A DNA stretch of 64,000 nt from Pseudoalteromonas sp. P1-9 (GCF_001399975.1 NZ_LKBD01000011.1:37706-101705); one strand, 5' to 3'. Counted from the first letter of the stretch, positions 1 to 10,216 are shown. The notes: a model not told the origin generated them from the sequence alone. Translations and numbers: made by a program.

Positions 1-3000
1 GTGCAATAGCAACAACTGCATCACCCAACTCACCACGAATGGTTTCTTTAACCTCGGCAAACGATTGCTCATCGCGTACAGCGCTGCTCGCAGCCAAAAT
101 GTCATCAACTGCGGCTGCAATACAATCGTCAATCAGCTCGTTAATTTTACCAAACGGATTAAAATAAAGGCCTAACTTCGCCTTATTTGGCAGTTTTTGC
201 TGTAAATACTTAATCGGTGATGGAATGTTTAATAACACTAAACGGCGTAAGCCTTTTAAGTGTGCACTATCTGCTTTGTCTTTAGCATCAAACAATTTAA
301 TGCTTGTGGACTTTCCTTCATCTACTAAAGCTGGATACGCCTTAACCTCGTACTGACCTTGTTTTTGTACGTAAGATGCCGGTAATTCACCAAATGACCA
401 TTCAATTAAGTCACTTTGTTCTATACCTTTTTCAGCCACTTTGGCAAGATTGTCACTTACTTTACCTTTCAGTTTTTCTTTAAGTTCAGTTAAGTCGAAA
501 CCACTTGCAAGCAATTTATTTTTATCATCTCTAATAGCAAACTGAAGTTTCAAATGACTTGGCAACGCAGAATAATCCCACTCTTGCGCTTTAATCGTGA
601 TACCAGACATACGTAATAATTGCTTACTGATTGCTTCAATAAAACTGCCCTGCATTGGCTCAAGTGACGCCATTACGGCATCAGCGTAATTGGGCGCTGG
701 CACAAAATTACGACGTGTTGTTTTCGGTAACGATTTGATTAAGGCGGTGATAAGCTCATGACGAAACGCCGGAATATGCCAATCAAAACCTGTATCTTCC
801 ACTTGGTTTAACAGTGCTAATGGCACTTGCACCACGACACCATCCAATGCTTGTCCCGGTTCAAAATGATACTCTAACGGAAAGAACAAATTACCTTGCT
901 GCCAAACGTCCGGGTAATTGTCTTTACTAATATGAGCCGCATCATGTTGCATTAACGCCGCTTTATCCATATGCAGGTATTTTGGCTCGGTTTTTTTTTT
1001 GCTCTTCCACCAAGTATTAAACTCAACGCGACTGGTGATGTTATCTGGCAATCGTTGATGGTAAAAGTCCATCAAGGTTTCTTCATCGACTAAAATATCG
1101 CGACGACGTGCTTTGTGCTCAAGATCTTGGACTTCATCAATCAGCTTTTGATTAAAGTTTAAAAAGCTTTCACTTTGACCAAGCTGTTGTTCAACCAACG
1201 CACTGCGAATAAAAATTTCACGGCTTAACTTGGCGTCTATTTTATTAAATTGCACGCTTTTGCGTGACACAATGGTTAAGCCATAAAGGGTTTGCTGTTC
1301 AAACGCCATTACCGCGCCCGCTTTCTTTTGCCAGTGCGGTTCACTGTAACTACGATTCACTAAATGCTGTGCAAGTGGCGCTACCCATGCAAGATCTATC
1401 TTGGCATTAATACGGGCAAATAGTTTACTGGTTTCAACAAGCTCTGCAGCCACCAACCATTTCGGTGATTTTTTGAAAAGACCTGAGCCTGGGAATACAA
1501 AGAACTTACTTTGACGCGCACCTATGTATTGCTGATTTTCATCTTTCATACCAATATGGCTGAGCATACCTGCCAAAATTGACTTATGAATTGCTTCGTA
1601 ATCGCTCGGGTTTTGGTTAATTTTAAAGCCCATTTCTTCGCATGTTGATACCAATTGATAAACAATATCTTGCCATTCACGCACACGCATATAAGCAAAG
1701 AATTCGTTTTGGCAAAGCTTTCTAAATTGGCTGCGCGACAACGCTTGTTGTTGCTCTTCTAAATAACGCCATAACTTTAAAAAGCCGATAAAATCAGAAT
1801 CTTTGTCCGCAAAGCGGCTATGGCTTTCTTGTGCTTTGGCTTTTTTATCTTGCGGAAATTCTCGTGGGTCTTGAATCGATAACGCCGCCACAATCACAAT
1901 CGCTTCGAACATGGTGTCGAAATCTTTCGCTGCGTGCACAATTTTTGCTAACCGTGGGTCTACTGGTAAGCGGCTTAATTCGCGCCCTGCTTTAGTAAGC
2001 TTATAATCTTTCTTTCGTGTAACCGGTGTAATTGCCTGAATTTCTTCGAGTAAGCGAAGACCATCAGTAATATTACGGTTATCTGGTGCTTGCACAAATG
2101 GGAATTTCGCAATATCGCCTAAGCCAAGTGCCAACATTTGCAAAATAACTGACGCTAAATTTGTTCTTAAAATTTCTGGGTCGGTAAATTCAGGGCGGCC
2201 CAAAAAGTCTTCTTCTGAATAAAGGCGAATACAAATACCTTCCGCCACACGACCACATCGCCCTTTACGCTGATTGGCACTGGCCTGCGAAATTGCTTCA
2301 ATTGGTAAGCGTTGAACCTTAGTACGGTAGCTATATCGGCTAATGCGTGCCGTACCAGGATCAATAACATAACGAATACCAGGAACCGTAAGTGACGTTT
2401 CAGCAACGTTAGTAGACAATACAATGCGACGGCCAGAGTGCGAGGCAAAAATACGGTTTTGTTCAGCATTTGAAAGGCGTGCATAAAGTGGCAGCACTTC
2501 GGTATTTGCAAGGCCACGTTTTGCAAGTGCATCGGCAGTATCGCGAATTTCACGCTCACCATTCATAAAAATAAGAATATCGCCCGGCCCAGCTTGCATT
2601 AGCTCATCAACCGCATCAAAAATACCTTGCAGTTGATCGCCCTCTGCTTCCATCTCTGTTTTGTCGATTTCCGTTAACGGACGATAACGTACCTCAACTG
2701 GGTAAGTGCGGCCCGATACTTCAATAATCGGCGCATTGTTAAAATGCTTCGAAAATCGCTCGGGATCGATGGTTGCCGAGGTGATAATCAGTTTTAAATC
2801 GGGGCGTTTGGGTAACAGGTTTTTCAAATAACCTAAAATAAAGTCGATATTTAAACTACGTTCGTGCGCTTCATCGATAATGATGGTGTCGTACTGGTTT
2901 AAAAATCTATCTTGTTGAATTTCCGCGAGCAACACACCATCAGTCATCAGCTTCAAATAACTTGAGTTAGAAACTTGATCACTAAAGCGAATTTTAAAAC

Positions 3001-3451
3001 CCACTTTATCACCTATAGTGGTGCCAATTTCCTCAGCAACACGCGCTGCAACACTGCGCGCCGCTAATCGGCGTGGTTGGGTGTGGCCAATTAAACCTGC
3101 AACACCTCGGCCAAGCTCTAAACAAATTTTTGGTAACTGAGTGGTTTTACCTGAACCAGTTTCACCCGCGACAATCACCACCTGATTTTCGCTAATGGCT
3201 TTTTTAATGTCGTCTTTTTTCTGACTAACCGGTAGGTTTCCTGGATAACTCACCTTTGGCAGTTGCTTTAAACGTAACTCCCTCAGCTCGATGCTTTTTT
3301 CAATGTCTTTTGTAATTGTGGTAAGCACCTTCACCTGTTTTGCTTCATCATTTATTTTTTTCACACCATCGAGGCGACGTTTGAAGAAAAACTGATCTTT
3401 CTTAAGACAATTTTTTAAGAGTGAATAGAGCTGCTGTTGTGGATTAGCCAT
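1..3451 (-). CDS. hrpA: ATP-dependent RNA helicase HrpA (3' end beyond window)
   Basis: Translating the minus strand from the ATG at 3451 gives an open frame of about 1150 codons that runs off the left edge, so only the N-terminal and central parts are visible; HrpA proteins are usually near 1300 residues. The N-terminal third shows the Walker A motif GETGSGKTTQLP, the DEAH box (IIIDEAHERS), the SAT motif (ITSATID) and the QxxGRxGR-like motif (QRKGRCGR). These define a DExH-box helicase. The long remainder is consistent with the HrpA-specific C-terminal (DUF3418) region. Known role of the family: RNA helicase, implicated in mRNA processing and ribosome rescue. It is transcribed away from the asparaginase gene. 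A second, shorter DExH helicase, hrpB, lies at 59320-61686. Confidence 0.93.
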   Translation of the reverse strand, partial: MANPQQQLYSLLKNCLKKDQFFFKRRLDGVKKINDEAKQVKVLTTITKDIEKSIELRELRLKQLPKVSYPGNLPVSQKKDDIKKAISENQVVIVAGETGSGKTTQLPKICLELGRGVAGLIGHTQPRRLAARSVAARVAEEIGTTIGDKVGFKIRFSDQVSNSSYLKLMTDGVLLAEIQQDRFLNQYDTIIIDEAHERSLNIDFILGYLKNLLPKRPDLKLIITSATIDPERFSKHFNNAPIIEVSGRTYPVEVRYRPLTEIDKTEMEAEGDQLQGIFDAVDELMQAGPGDILIFMNGEREIRDTADALAKRGLANTEVLPLYARLSNAEQNRIFASHSGRRIVLSTNVAETSLTVPGIRYVIDPGTARISRYSYRTKVQRLPIEAISQASANQRKGRCGRVAEGICIRLYSEEDFLGRPEFTDPEILRTNLASVILQMLALGLGDIAKFPFVQAPDNRNITDGLRLLEEIQAITPVTRKKDYKLTKAGRELSRLPVDPRLAKIVHAAKDFDTMFEAIVIVAALSIQDPREFPQDKKAKAQESHSRFADKDSDFIGFLKLWRYLEEQQQALSRSQFRKLCQNEFFAYMRVREWQDIVYQLVSTCEEMGFKINQNPSDYEAIHKSILAGMLSHIGMKDENQQYIGARQSKFFVFPGSGLFKKSPKWLVAAELVETSKLFARINAKIDLAWVAPLAQHLVNRSYSEPHWQKKAGAVMAFEQQTLYGLTIVSRKSVQFNKIDAKLSREIFIRSALVEQQLGQSESFLNFNQKLIDEVQDLEHKARRRDILVDEETLMDFYHQRLPDNITSRVEFNTWWKSKKKTEPKYLHMDKAALMQHDAAHISKDNYPDVWQQGNLFFPLEYHFEPGQALDGVVVQVPLALLNQVEDTGFDWHIPAFRHELITALIKSLPKTTRRNFVPAPNYADAVMASLEPMQGSFIEAISKQLLRMSGITIKAQEWDYSALPSHLKLQFAIRDDKNKLLASGFDLTELKEKLKGKVSDNLAKVAEKGIEQSDLIEWSFGELPASYVQKQGQYEVKAYPALVDEGKSTSIKLFDAKDKADSAHLKGLRRLVLLNIPSPIKYLQQKLPNKAKLGLYFNPFGKINELIDDCIAAAVDDILAASSAVRDEQSFAEVKETIRGELGDAVVAIA

Positions 3452-3504
3452 AGATAGAATAAAGCGGAATTTCAAAAGGCCAATAATAACAAATTGATTG
3501 TCAT

Positions 3505-3537
3505 AAAATAAGGGAAGCATTGCGCTTCCCTTATTTT
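3505..3537 (-). terminator. Rho-independent terminator of the isoaspartyl peptidase gene
   Basis: A perfect 14-bp stem (3505-3518 with 3524-3537) around a 5-base loop, with A/T runs at the ends, directly after the stop of the minus-strand gene starting at 4580. Confidence 0.85.
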
Positions 3538-3563
3538 AATTTTATTCAACGAAAAAATCGCCG

Positions 3564-4580
3564 TTATTCGTCTTTAAAAATTGCCACATAGGTAGGCTGA
3601 TTTGCCTGTTTTGACGCGCGATACATGCCTTTAGTATTAAACGGCAGGCTAATATTACCTTTACTATCAACAATAATTACGCCACCTGTGCCCCCTATTG
3701 GTTTAAGTACATCATGAATTACTTCATCACCGGCTTGCTGAATGGTTTTGCCTTGATACTGCACACGAGCACAAATATCAGACGCCACACTGTAACGGAT
3801 GAAATATTCGCCATGGCCTGTGGCAGACACCGCACATGAACGGTTATCGGCAAAGGTGCCCGCCCCAATCACAGGCGAATCACCAATGCGACCAAAGCGT
3901 TTTGCCGTCATACCACCGGTTGACGTACCAGCTGCCAAGTTACCGTGTTTATCTAACGCCACAGCGCCGACCGTGCCCATTTTATATTGCTCAGGCAGTG
4001 CACGATGATTTGCTTGGTAGTTCTCTGTTTTATTGAGTTTCTTTTTGGCACGCTCTAACGCTTTATAACGGTGTTCGGTGTCGAACACACTGTTGTTAAC
4101 TAAACTCATGCCGTTTTTCTTAGCAAATTGTTCTGCGCCATTGCCGCTTAGCATCACGTGTACAGACTCTTCCATTACTAAACGTGCTAAATCAATTGGG
4201 TTTTTAATGTGCTTTACACCTGCTACGGCGCCCGCTTGACGGTCGCGTCCATCCATAATTGATGCGTCAAGTTCATGGTGACCATCATAAGTATAAACGG
4301 CACCAACGCCGGCGTTAAAAAACGGCGAATTTTCTAAGATATTAATGGCTGTAGTGACCGCGGTTAAGCTTTCACCACCGTTTTCAAGCACTTTATAACC
4401 TGCTTCTACCGCTTCTTGCAGTTTAACGCGATATGCAGCTTCCTTTTCAGGGGTAAATTTACTTTTATCTATGGTACCGGCACCGCCATGAATAGCGATT
4501 GAGAAAGGCTGTTCACTTGCAGCAAACACGCTTGTAGATAAAAACGCTGTTAAAAATGCAGTTGCGAGTCGTTTGTTCAT
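3564..4580 (-). CDS. Periplasmic isoaspartyl peptidase / L-asparaginase (plant type, Ntn hydrolase)
   Basis: A 338-residue protein of the IaaA / plant-type asparaginase family, which is made as a precursor and cleaves itself before a threonine nucleophile to hydrolyse isoaspartyl dipeptides or asparagine. The motif GTVGAVALD carries the expected nucleophile, Thr203, and the downstream GTSTGG and GDSPVIGAGT segments are typical of the family. The N-terminus MNKRLATAFLTAFLSTSVFA is a signal peptide ending in an AXA-like site, so export is likely. I start at 4580, not at the in-frame ATG at 4634, because an AAGGA ribosome site sits just before it and the signal peptide begins there. It is a single gene with its own terminator. 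Confidence 0.9.
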   Translation of the reverse strand: MNKRLATAFLTAFLSTSVFAASEQPFSIAIHGGAGTIDKSKFTPEKEAAYRVKLQEAVEAGYKVLENGGESLTAVTTAINILENSPFFNAGVGAVYTYDGHHELDASIMDGRDRQAGAVAGVKHIKNPIDLARLVMEESVHVMLSGNGAEQFAKKNGMSLVNNSVFDTEHRYKALERAKKKLNKTENYQANHRALPEQYKMGTVGAVALDKHGNLAAGTSTGGMTAKRFGRIGDSPVIGAGTFADNRSCAVSATGHGEYFIRYSVASDICARVQYQGKTIQQAGDEVIHDVLKPIGGTGGVIIVDSKGNISLPFNTKGMYRASKQANQPTYVAIFKDE

Positions 4581-4734
4581 TATTGTTTTCCTTTTGTTGC
4601 TGTTCAATTTGCAAGGCAAACGCGTCAACTTCAAGCATTTTCGATGAACAGCACAAAGGCGTTACTTTTTTGCGCTAGATCAACGCAATCCCATCCGAGC
4701 AGCGTAGATTAATAATTAAAGAATAGGAGGCGTT

Positions 4735-5049
4735 ATGAACAAAAACGCAATTTTAATCGAGCTTAAAGAAAAACAAATCGAACTCAATAAACGCATCAAT
4801 GCGATTGGTTCAGATTTTAAAAAAGGTCGCTCGCAAGACTTTGCAGAGCAAGCGACTGAGAGTGAAAACGACCAAGTGCTCGATGGCATTCGCCATGAGG
4901 CAAAATTGGAATTACAACAAGTAAATGCCGCTATTTCGCGCTTAGAAAACAATAATTATGGCATTTGTAGACAATGTGAGAGCGAAATATCACGCGAGCG
5001 TTTACATGCATTACCCTATGTTCAAACTTGTATCAACTGTGCACAATAA
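4735..5049 (+). CDS. TraR/DksA-family zinc-finger protein
   Basis: A 104-residue protein with an N-terminal coiled-coil (about 1-70) and a C-terminal four-cysteine zinc finger: Cys78, Cys81, Cys99 and Cys102 in CRQC...CINC. This is the DksA/TraR layout but shorter than DksA (about 150 residues). Family members bind the RNA polymerase secondary channel; whether this one does cannot be seen. It has a strong AGGAGG site before the ATG. The YdcH-like gene follows after 12 bases and the two share a terminator, so they are probably co-transcribed. Confidence 0.88.
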   Translation: MNKNAILIELKEKQIELNKRINAIGSDFKKGRSQDFAEQATESENDQVLDGIRHEAKLELQQVNAAISRLENNNYGICRQCESEISRERLHALPYVQTCINCAQ

Positions 5050-5061
5050 GGAATAACACCC

Positions 5062-5310
5062 ATGTTTATTGAAAAACACGACATGCATCATGAGTTTCCA
5101 GAGTTTAATGAAGAAATTCGCGAATTAAAAATGACTAATGCGCACTTTTCTAAATTATTTAAGGAATACCACGATCTTGATCACGAAGTGATCCGCATTG
5201 AAGAAGGCGTTGAAAATACGTCTGACGCATACCTCGAAAAACAAAAAATGCGTCGTTTACATCTAAAAGACGAGCTGTACGCGATGCTGAAAACACATAA
5301 AGAAAATTAA
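5062..5310 (+). CDS. YdcH-family (DUF465) small coiled-coil protein
   Basis: An 82-residue charged, helical protein with the heptad-like pattern and the conserved LKD-L core (LHLKDELYAML) of DUF465/YdcH proteins. Function of the family is unknown. The N-terminus (FIEKHDMHHEFPEF) matches the family's usual HDLxxEFPE-like start. It is second in an operon with the DksA-like gene and is followed at once by a strong terminator. Confidence 0.85.
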   Translation: MFIEKHDMHHEFPEFNEEIRELKMTNAHFSKLFKEYHDLDHEVIRIEEGVENTSDAYLEKQKMRRLHLKDELYAMLKTHKEN

Positions 5311-5325
5311 CAAACAGCAAACACA

Positions 5326-5352
5326 AAAAAAGCGCCAATTGGCGCTTTTTTT
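5326..5352. terminator. Shared terminator between ydcH-like and sapC
   Basis: Palindrome AGCGCCAATTGGCGCT at 5331-5346 flanked by an A run and a T run, so it can end transcripts from both sides. The same 16 bases recur in the terminator at 32126. Confidence 0.85.
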
Positions 5353-5373
5353 ACTTAACGTTTAGCCGTTAAA

Positions 5374-6084
5374 TTAAGCATCTTGCTCTGCTTTAAGACG
5401 TGCAAGACGATTTACTTGAGGCATTGATGTTAAGAACGAGTAGATTGGTGGCAAATAACCACGCTTACGAAGCTCTAGGAACTCCTCATCAGCCATCTCG
5501 TTTAGCTTTTTCTCATCGATTAGGTAGATACCATTGATATCACGCTTCTCGCCTTTAATTTCAAGTGTTAGTGTTTGCGGGATAAGCAGCTCTTTATCAG
5601 CTAGGAACTTAGTGAACGCAGCAGTAACTTGTGAGAATTCAACAAACGCAATTAAGCCTTCTTTACGACGCTTAAGGTAATCTGTTTCTTCGCCCTTCTC
5701 ATCGAAAAGTGCATTACCCTCTTCTTTGTTTACAAGGTCGCTAGATTCGTTGATACCAACAAATAGCTGGTCTTCATTTTCAGGGTTTTTGCTCAGTACT
5801 AACGGGTAACGTGTAAGTGCGTGTGGAAGGTAAGCACCCTGCCATTTGCCATCTTTAACAAATAGGTTCTCACCAGGCTCAAGACCTAACATTGCAACTG
5901 GCTGGAATTCACCTGTTTCGTTATTTTTTACAAATACAATTGGGTATTCGTTAGCTACACGTGCAAATTCGTGCGCTACAACTGGTACTAAGTGTTGATC
6001 TTTAACTAGGTCTGTGTTGAAACCGTTTTTAATTTTAACATCTTTGTGTTCAACATTATGAAGAGGCTTTACTACGTCCGTCAT
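5374..6084 (-). CDS. SapC family protein
   Basis: A 236-residue protein of the SapC family (PF07277), known from the S-layer region of Campylobacter but frequent in Alteromonadales and Caulobacterales beside TonB receptors and tryptophan-halogenase genes. Characteristic parts are VVAHEFARVANEYPIVFVKN near residue 35, GLEPGENLFV and the YLPHALTRYPLVL segment. There is no signal peptide or membrane segment. Its biochemical role is not established. It is divergent from the halogenase operon across a 249-base gap holding a LacI-type operator, so it may belong to the same regulon. Confidence 0.85.
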   Translation of the reverse strand: MTDVVKPLHNVEHKDVKIKNGFNTDLVKDQHLVPVVAHEFARVANEYPIVFVKNNETGEFQPVAMLGLEPGENLFVKDGKWQGAYLPHALTRYPLVLSKNPENEDQLFVGINESSDLVNKEEGNALFDEKGEETDYLKRRKEGLIAFVEFSQVTAAFTKFLADKELLIPQTLTLEIKGEKRDINGIYLIDEKKLNEMADEEFLELRKRGYLPPIYSFLTSMPQVNRLARLKAEQDA

Positions 6085-6300
6085 CTTACTGCTCCAATGG
6101 GATTCTAATTATTTATAATAATGCTGCTAGGCTAGCGGTTTTAATTGTAAAAAGAAAGTAAAAACCTCGTTTCTTTTTAATGTATGTAAACGTCTATTCT
6201 TTACCTAACATTTCATTACAAAATGATATAAGGACGAACAATTATTTTTCAAGGGAACAGGTGACAAAAAGCGACAATTTGTGTCTAATTGATAACATAA

Positions 6301-6314
6301 AAACAGCGCTGTCA
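6301..6314. promoter_or_regulatory. LacI-type operator before the halogenase operon
   Basis: AAACAGCGCTGTCA lies 20 bases before the ATG at 6334. The right half and core match the palindrome TGACAGCGCTGTCA seen at 13335; the outer two left bases differ. Binding by the LacI protein encoded at 23287 is inferred from the shared motif. Confidence 0.65.
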
Positions 6315-6333
6315 TTTATTAAGTAGTGTCAAA

Positions 6334-7878
6334 ATGGAAACAAAGCCAATTCAATCAATTATTATTTTAGGTGGTGGTACAGCCGGTTGGCTGGCTGCTA
6401 ATCATCTGGCAATCAATCTAAAACCTAAAGAGCAACAAGGTGTTAAGATTACCGTGATTGAATCTCCCGACACCCCAACCATCGGTGTAGGCGAAGGCAC
6501 AGTGCCTTTGATGCGAAATACACTAAAAGAGTTTGGCATCAGTGAAGAAACATTTATAAAAGAGTGCGATGTTTCCTTTAAACAAGGCATTCAATTTGAT
6601 AATTGGATGAAGCCTATAAATGGCAAAATGCACTCATATTATCACCCTTTCGACTACCCTGTTCTTGATAACGACAGTGTCGCCGCTTGGCTTCAAAACC
6701 CTGTGTTACCTTTTTCTCATGCGATGAATCGCCAAGCAATTTTATGTGATAATCATAAATCTCCAAAGGCTATCACCGACCCTGAATTTGCTGGGCAAGC
6801 AGCGTACGGTTATCACTTGGATGCCTATAAATTTTCTGATTTGTTAAAACAACATGCAATTGAAAATTTAGGTGTTGAACACCTTATGGCGCATATTGAA
6901 GATGTGACGCTTTCAGATGATGGCGCAATTGACAGCCTAATAAGCTTGCAAGGTGAAGTATTTAACGCTGATTTTTACCTTGATTGTTCAGGCTTTTGCA
7001 GCCGATTATTAGGGCAAGCGTTAAATATTCCGTTTATTGAAAAAAGCGATGTGCTCTTTGTCGATAAAGCTCTTGCGATTCAAGTCCCATATGACAGCGA
7101 ACAACCTAAACTCCCCTCTTCTACTATTGCAACGGCATGTGATGCAGGTTGGATATGGGATATAGCATTGCCGACTAGGCGCGGTATTGGTCATGTATTT
7201 TCTTCAAAGCATTGCTCTTTAGATGAAGCAAAAGCCACGCTTGCCAACTATTTAAACAAGTCAGTTGAAGAAATAAGTCCACGACTTATCGATATGAAAA
7301 TCGGTCATCGTGAAAAGTTTTGGCATAAAAACTGTGTTGCAATTGGGTTGTCTCAAGGGTTTGTTGAACCACTTGAGGCCACAGGGTTACTGGCATTTGA
7401 CGCAACCGCTAAATTACTCGCTAAATCGTTCCCTACCAATACATCACAATTAGCCCTAGCTGAAAAACGCTATAACACCTATGTAAATGGTTTATGGCAA
7501 GGCGTAATAAACTTTATAAAAATGCATTATGCCGTATCAGATAGAGACGATACCGCATTTTGGCGTGATAATCGTGATACAGCTAGTTGGCCTTTAGAAT
7601 TACAAGAAAAGCTTGAGCATTGGCGAACACATATTCCAAACTTATATGATTTTGAACGCGGTTTTGATGCGTTTCGCTTAGAAAATTATTTGTACGTTTT
7701 ATACGGGATGAATTACCCGACCGAGATTGGTGATACCGCTTATCGTTATCAAGCACCAGATAACGCATCAAAACAATTTGAGTTAATTCAAAAACACGCG
7801 TTGAAGCTATCTGATTATTTGGAAGATAACCTAACAGTTATTAACAAAATTAAGCAATTTGGCTTAAGCAAGGTGTAA
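6334..7878 (+). CDS. Tryptophan-halogenase-family flavoprotein 1
   Basis: A 514-residue protein of the flavin-dependent tryptophan halogenase family. Visible are the FAD-binding GGGTAGW (13-19), the GVGEG motif (51-55), the lysine equivalent to the catalytic Lys of PrnA (Lys83 in SFKQGIQF) and the acidic site VEPLEATG (around Glu348). The WxWxIP motif that marks the family reads WIWDIA (273-278), so the proline is replaced. Members next to SapC and TonB receptors in marine bacteria are of unknown substrate; halogenation is not proven. It starts an operon: the second halogenase-like gene begins 7 bases after its stop. Confidence 0.88.
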   Translation: METKPIQSIIILGGGTAGWLAANHLAINLKPKEQQGVKITVIESPDTPTIGVGEGTVPLMRNTLKEFGISEETFIKECDVSFKQGIQFDNWMKPINGKMHSYYHPFDYPVLDNDSVAAWLQNPVLPFSHAMNRQAILCDNHKSPKAITDPEFAGQAAYGYHLDAYKFSDLLKQHAIENLGVEHLMAHIEDVTLSDDGAIDSLISLQGEVFNADFYLDCSGFCSRLLGQALNIPFIEKSDVLFVDKALAIQVPYDSEQPKLPSSTIATACDAGWIWDIALPTRRGIGHVFSSKHCSLDEAKATLANYLNKSVEEISPRLIDMKIGHREKFWHKNCVAIGLSQGFVEPLEATGLLAFDATAKLLAKSFPTNTSQLALAEKRYNTYVNGLWQGVINFIKMHYAVSDRDDTAFWRDNRDTASWPLELQEKLEHWRTHIPNLYDFERGFDAFRLENYLYVLYGMNYPTEIGDTAYRYQAPDNASKQFELIQKHALKLSDYLEDNLTVINKIKQFGLSKV

Positions 7879-7885
7879 ATACGGT

Positions 7886-9385
7886 ATGGCAATTCCAAAA
7901 AAAATAGTAGTACTTGGCGGTGGTTCAGCTGGGTGGATGGCAGCAAGCTTATTACATCACAGCTGGGCAAATAAAGGCTCTGAAATCACGTTAATTGAAT
8001 CTGACATGATTGGTGTTGTTGGCGTTGGTGAAGGCTCTACTCCCTCGTTAAAATATTTTTTTGAAAAGCTACAAATCGCTGAAAATGAATGGATGCCGTT
8101 TTGTAATGCTACTTATAAGTGCGGCATCAGCTTCCCTGATTGGACGTCACACTTAGAAGAAAACGAATATTTTCATCCCTTTTACTCTGATCACGATTGG
8201 AAGACAGGCCAAGCGTTTATCCATAACTGTAACGTAAGACGCCAAGGGTTTGATATTCAAACAAGGCCAAATCACTATTGGCTACAAGCAAAATTAGCAA
8301 AGAATAAGCTCAGCCCTAAACTCAAACAAGCACAAAATAAAGAGCTAGATTATGGCTATCATTTTGATTCGCAAAAGCTAGGCGAGTTTTTAAAAAATCG
8401 CGCTATTAAGCTAGGTATAAAGCACATTATTGGTACCGTAGATGTTGTTAATAATGATGATAAAGGCGTACACAGCCTAACATTAAGCTGTGGTAAAACT
8501 ATCAACGGCGATTTATTTATAGATGCAACAGGCTTTGCCAGTTTATTGCTGCAAAAAACGCTTAAAGTACCTATTATTTCATACGAAGATTATTTACTGA
8601 ATGACAGTGCTATTGCTATTCCAACCGAAACGCAAACAGATAATGAGATTTCACCTCAAACGGTGTCTCGCGCCTTAAGTGCTGGTTGGGCATGGACAAT
8701 TCCGCTTAGAAACCGAAACGGCAATGGTTATGTGTATAGCAGTAAATATATTACACCTGAAGATGCTGAAACTGAGCTGCGCGCTTATTTAGGTATTAGT
8801 GAGCGTGCCGATATTAAGGCGCACCATATAAAAATGCGTTTAGGGCGTGTGGCTAAACACTGGCATTTAAATGTGCTCGGTGTCGGTTTATCACAAGGCT
8901 TTATTGAACCGCTAGAAGCCACTGCATTAAGCTGTATTCAATACACTGTTGAACATTTTATTGAAACAGTTGAGCAAGGTAGCAACGATGCAACTACCCA
9001 ACAGCAATTTAATCAAGAGATCAATACTGTTTATGATGCTATTCGGGACTACATCAGTGCACATTATCGATTAAACACCCGAGATGACAGCGCTTATTGG
9101 CGAGACAACCGAGGTGCTGCATCGCCAGAAAAATTATCAAAAATACTCATGTCTTGGGATGATTCAGACAGCCAGTTCGAAAGTACATTACAACAGTTAA
9201 ATGCGGAAGTAATGTATTTTTCACCGAGTTGGTATTGTCTGCTTGCAGGTAAGGGGCGATTTAGCGAAGCAACTCACGCTCTACCCCAGTCAGTTAAAGT
9301 TGCTAATGTGGCTGATATTGATAATTACTGCGAACAACAAGCCTTACATTTTAAGCCACACTATCAAGCCCTAAACAATGAATAA
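7886..9385 (+). CDS. Tryptophan-halogenase-family flavoprotein 2
   Basis: A 499-residue paralogue of the upstream gene. It has GGGSAGW (11-17), GVGEGSTPS (46-54), the catalytic-type Lys78 in TYKCGISF, an intact WAWTIP motif (268-273) and FIEPLEATA around Glu344. All hallmark residues of flavin-dependent halogenases are present, unlike the first copy, which has lost the motif proline. Such enzymes need reduced flavin from a separate reductase; none is encoded nearby. Pairing of two divergent copies in one operon suggests different substrates or a heteromer; this is inference. Confidence 0.88.
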   Translation: MAIPKKIVVLGGGSAGWMAASLLHHSWANKGSEITLIESDMIGVVGVGEGSTPSLKYFFEKLQIAENEWMPFCNATYKCGISFPDWTSHLEENEYFHPFYSDHDWKTGQAFIHNCNVRRQGFDIQTRPNHYWLQAKLAKNKLSPKLKQAQNKELDYGYHFDSQKLGEFLKNRAIKLGIKHIIGTVDVVNNDDKGVHSLTLSCGKTINGDLFIDATGFASLLLQKTLKVPIISYEDYLLNDSAIAIPTETQTDNEISPQTVSRALSAGWAWTIPLRNRNGNGYVYSSKYITPEDAETELRAYLGISERADIKAHHIKMRLGRVAKHWHLNVLGVGLSQGFIEPLEATALSCIQYTVEHFIETVEQGSNDATTQQQFNQEINTVYDAIRDYISAHYRLNTRDDSAYWRDNRGAASPEKLSKILMSWDDSDSQFESTLQQLNAEVMYFSPSWYCLLAGKGRFSEATHALPQSVKVANVADIDNYCEQQALHFKPHYQALNNE

Positions 9386-9444
9386 CACCATGGCTGTGAA
9401 ATTTTAGCCAATTCATCTGAGCGTTTAATTAACGAAGGACTATT

Positions 9445-10128
9445 TTGTTTTCTATAAATAAAAATTTTACCGTATCTGAGTCATATATTTCAGGCTCAGA
9501 GCATAAAATCATAATAATTGACAATGCGTTCAATGATTTGGATAAAATCATTGACTATGCAAATAACACTGCTTATTTTCAACCTCCTGGTAAAGACGGC
9601 ACCTTATACCCTGGTAGTCGCGATGAAATGCCAGTTCCCTACTACGAAGCGTTTACGACACTCTTAGGTTGCGTATTCCCATCAAGTATCAAACATCAAA
9701 TTGCACGTTGTTGGTTATCAAAAATTACTGTTAAACCTGATCAACTTTCACCCATGCAAACTATGCCCCATTATGATTCATTGTTAAGTGAAGATATGGC
9801 TGCAGTACATTATTTATCAGGGAATGAACTGGGGGGAACAAATTTTTATCGCTATCGTGAGTGTGAAAATATCACGCTATCACAAAGCGATGAACCGCTT
9901 ATTATTAATATGCTAAAGCAACATCAAGCATCGAAGGCTACAGGTTATATTGAACAGTCTAACGAGGTATTTGAAAAAGTTCATAGTGTTGAAGCCAAGC
10001 CTAACCGTATTATTATTTATTCAGGCAATATTTTACATAGTCCATCAGTGACAAAGTATGTGGATTTTGATAAAAAAAGCCCTAATAGCCGAACCTCAAT
10101 TAATAGTTTCTTTAAACGATTAAATTAA
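9445..10128 (+). CDS. DUF6445-like protein, possible 2OG-Fe(II)-oxygenase fold
   Basis: A 227-residue protein, third in the halogenase operon. It starts at a TTG with a GAAGGA ribosome site about 8 bases before it. The segments MPHYDS (His-x-Asp), then LSGNELGGTNFYRYR, and late RIIIYSGNILHSP match the spacing of iron-binding His-x-Asp...His and arginine residues of prolyl-hydroxylase-like dioxygenases. I recognise it as the small protein often annotated DUF6445 beside tryptophan halogenases, though the family name is from memory. A hydroxylase acting with the halogenases on an imported compound is possible but unproven. Confidence 0.65.
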   Translation: MFSINKNFTVSESYISGSEHKIIIIDNAFNDLDKIIDYANNTAYFQPPGKDGTLYPGSRDEMPVPYYEAFTTLLGCVFPSSIKHQIARCWLSKITVKPDQLSPMQTMPHYDSLLSEDMAAVHYLSGNELGGTNFYRYRECENITLSQSDEPLIINMLKQHQASKATGYIEQSNEVFEKVHSVEAKPNRIIIYSGNILHSPSVTKYVDFDKKSPNSRTSINSFFKRLN

Positions 10129-10183
10129 CCTCAAATTTTTTATTAGACTGAATAGAATCAGCCAATAACTTACGATTTAAGAT

Positions 10184-10216
10184 AAAAAAAAGCCTCGCAA
10201 TTACGAGGCTTTTTTT
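10184..10216. terminator. Bidirectional terminator between the halogenase operon and the TonB receptor
   Basis: A 7-bp stem AGCCTCG/CGAGGCT (10191-10197 with 10204-10210) flanked by A and T runs, between convergent genes. Confidence 0.85.

Noticed and set aside
2167..2562. 131-codon open frame on the minus strand
   Set aside because: It lies in another frame within hrpA and has no domain.
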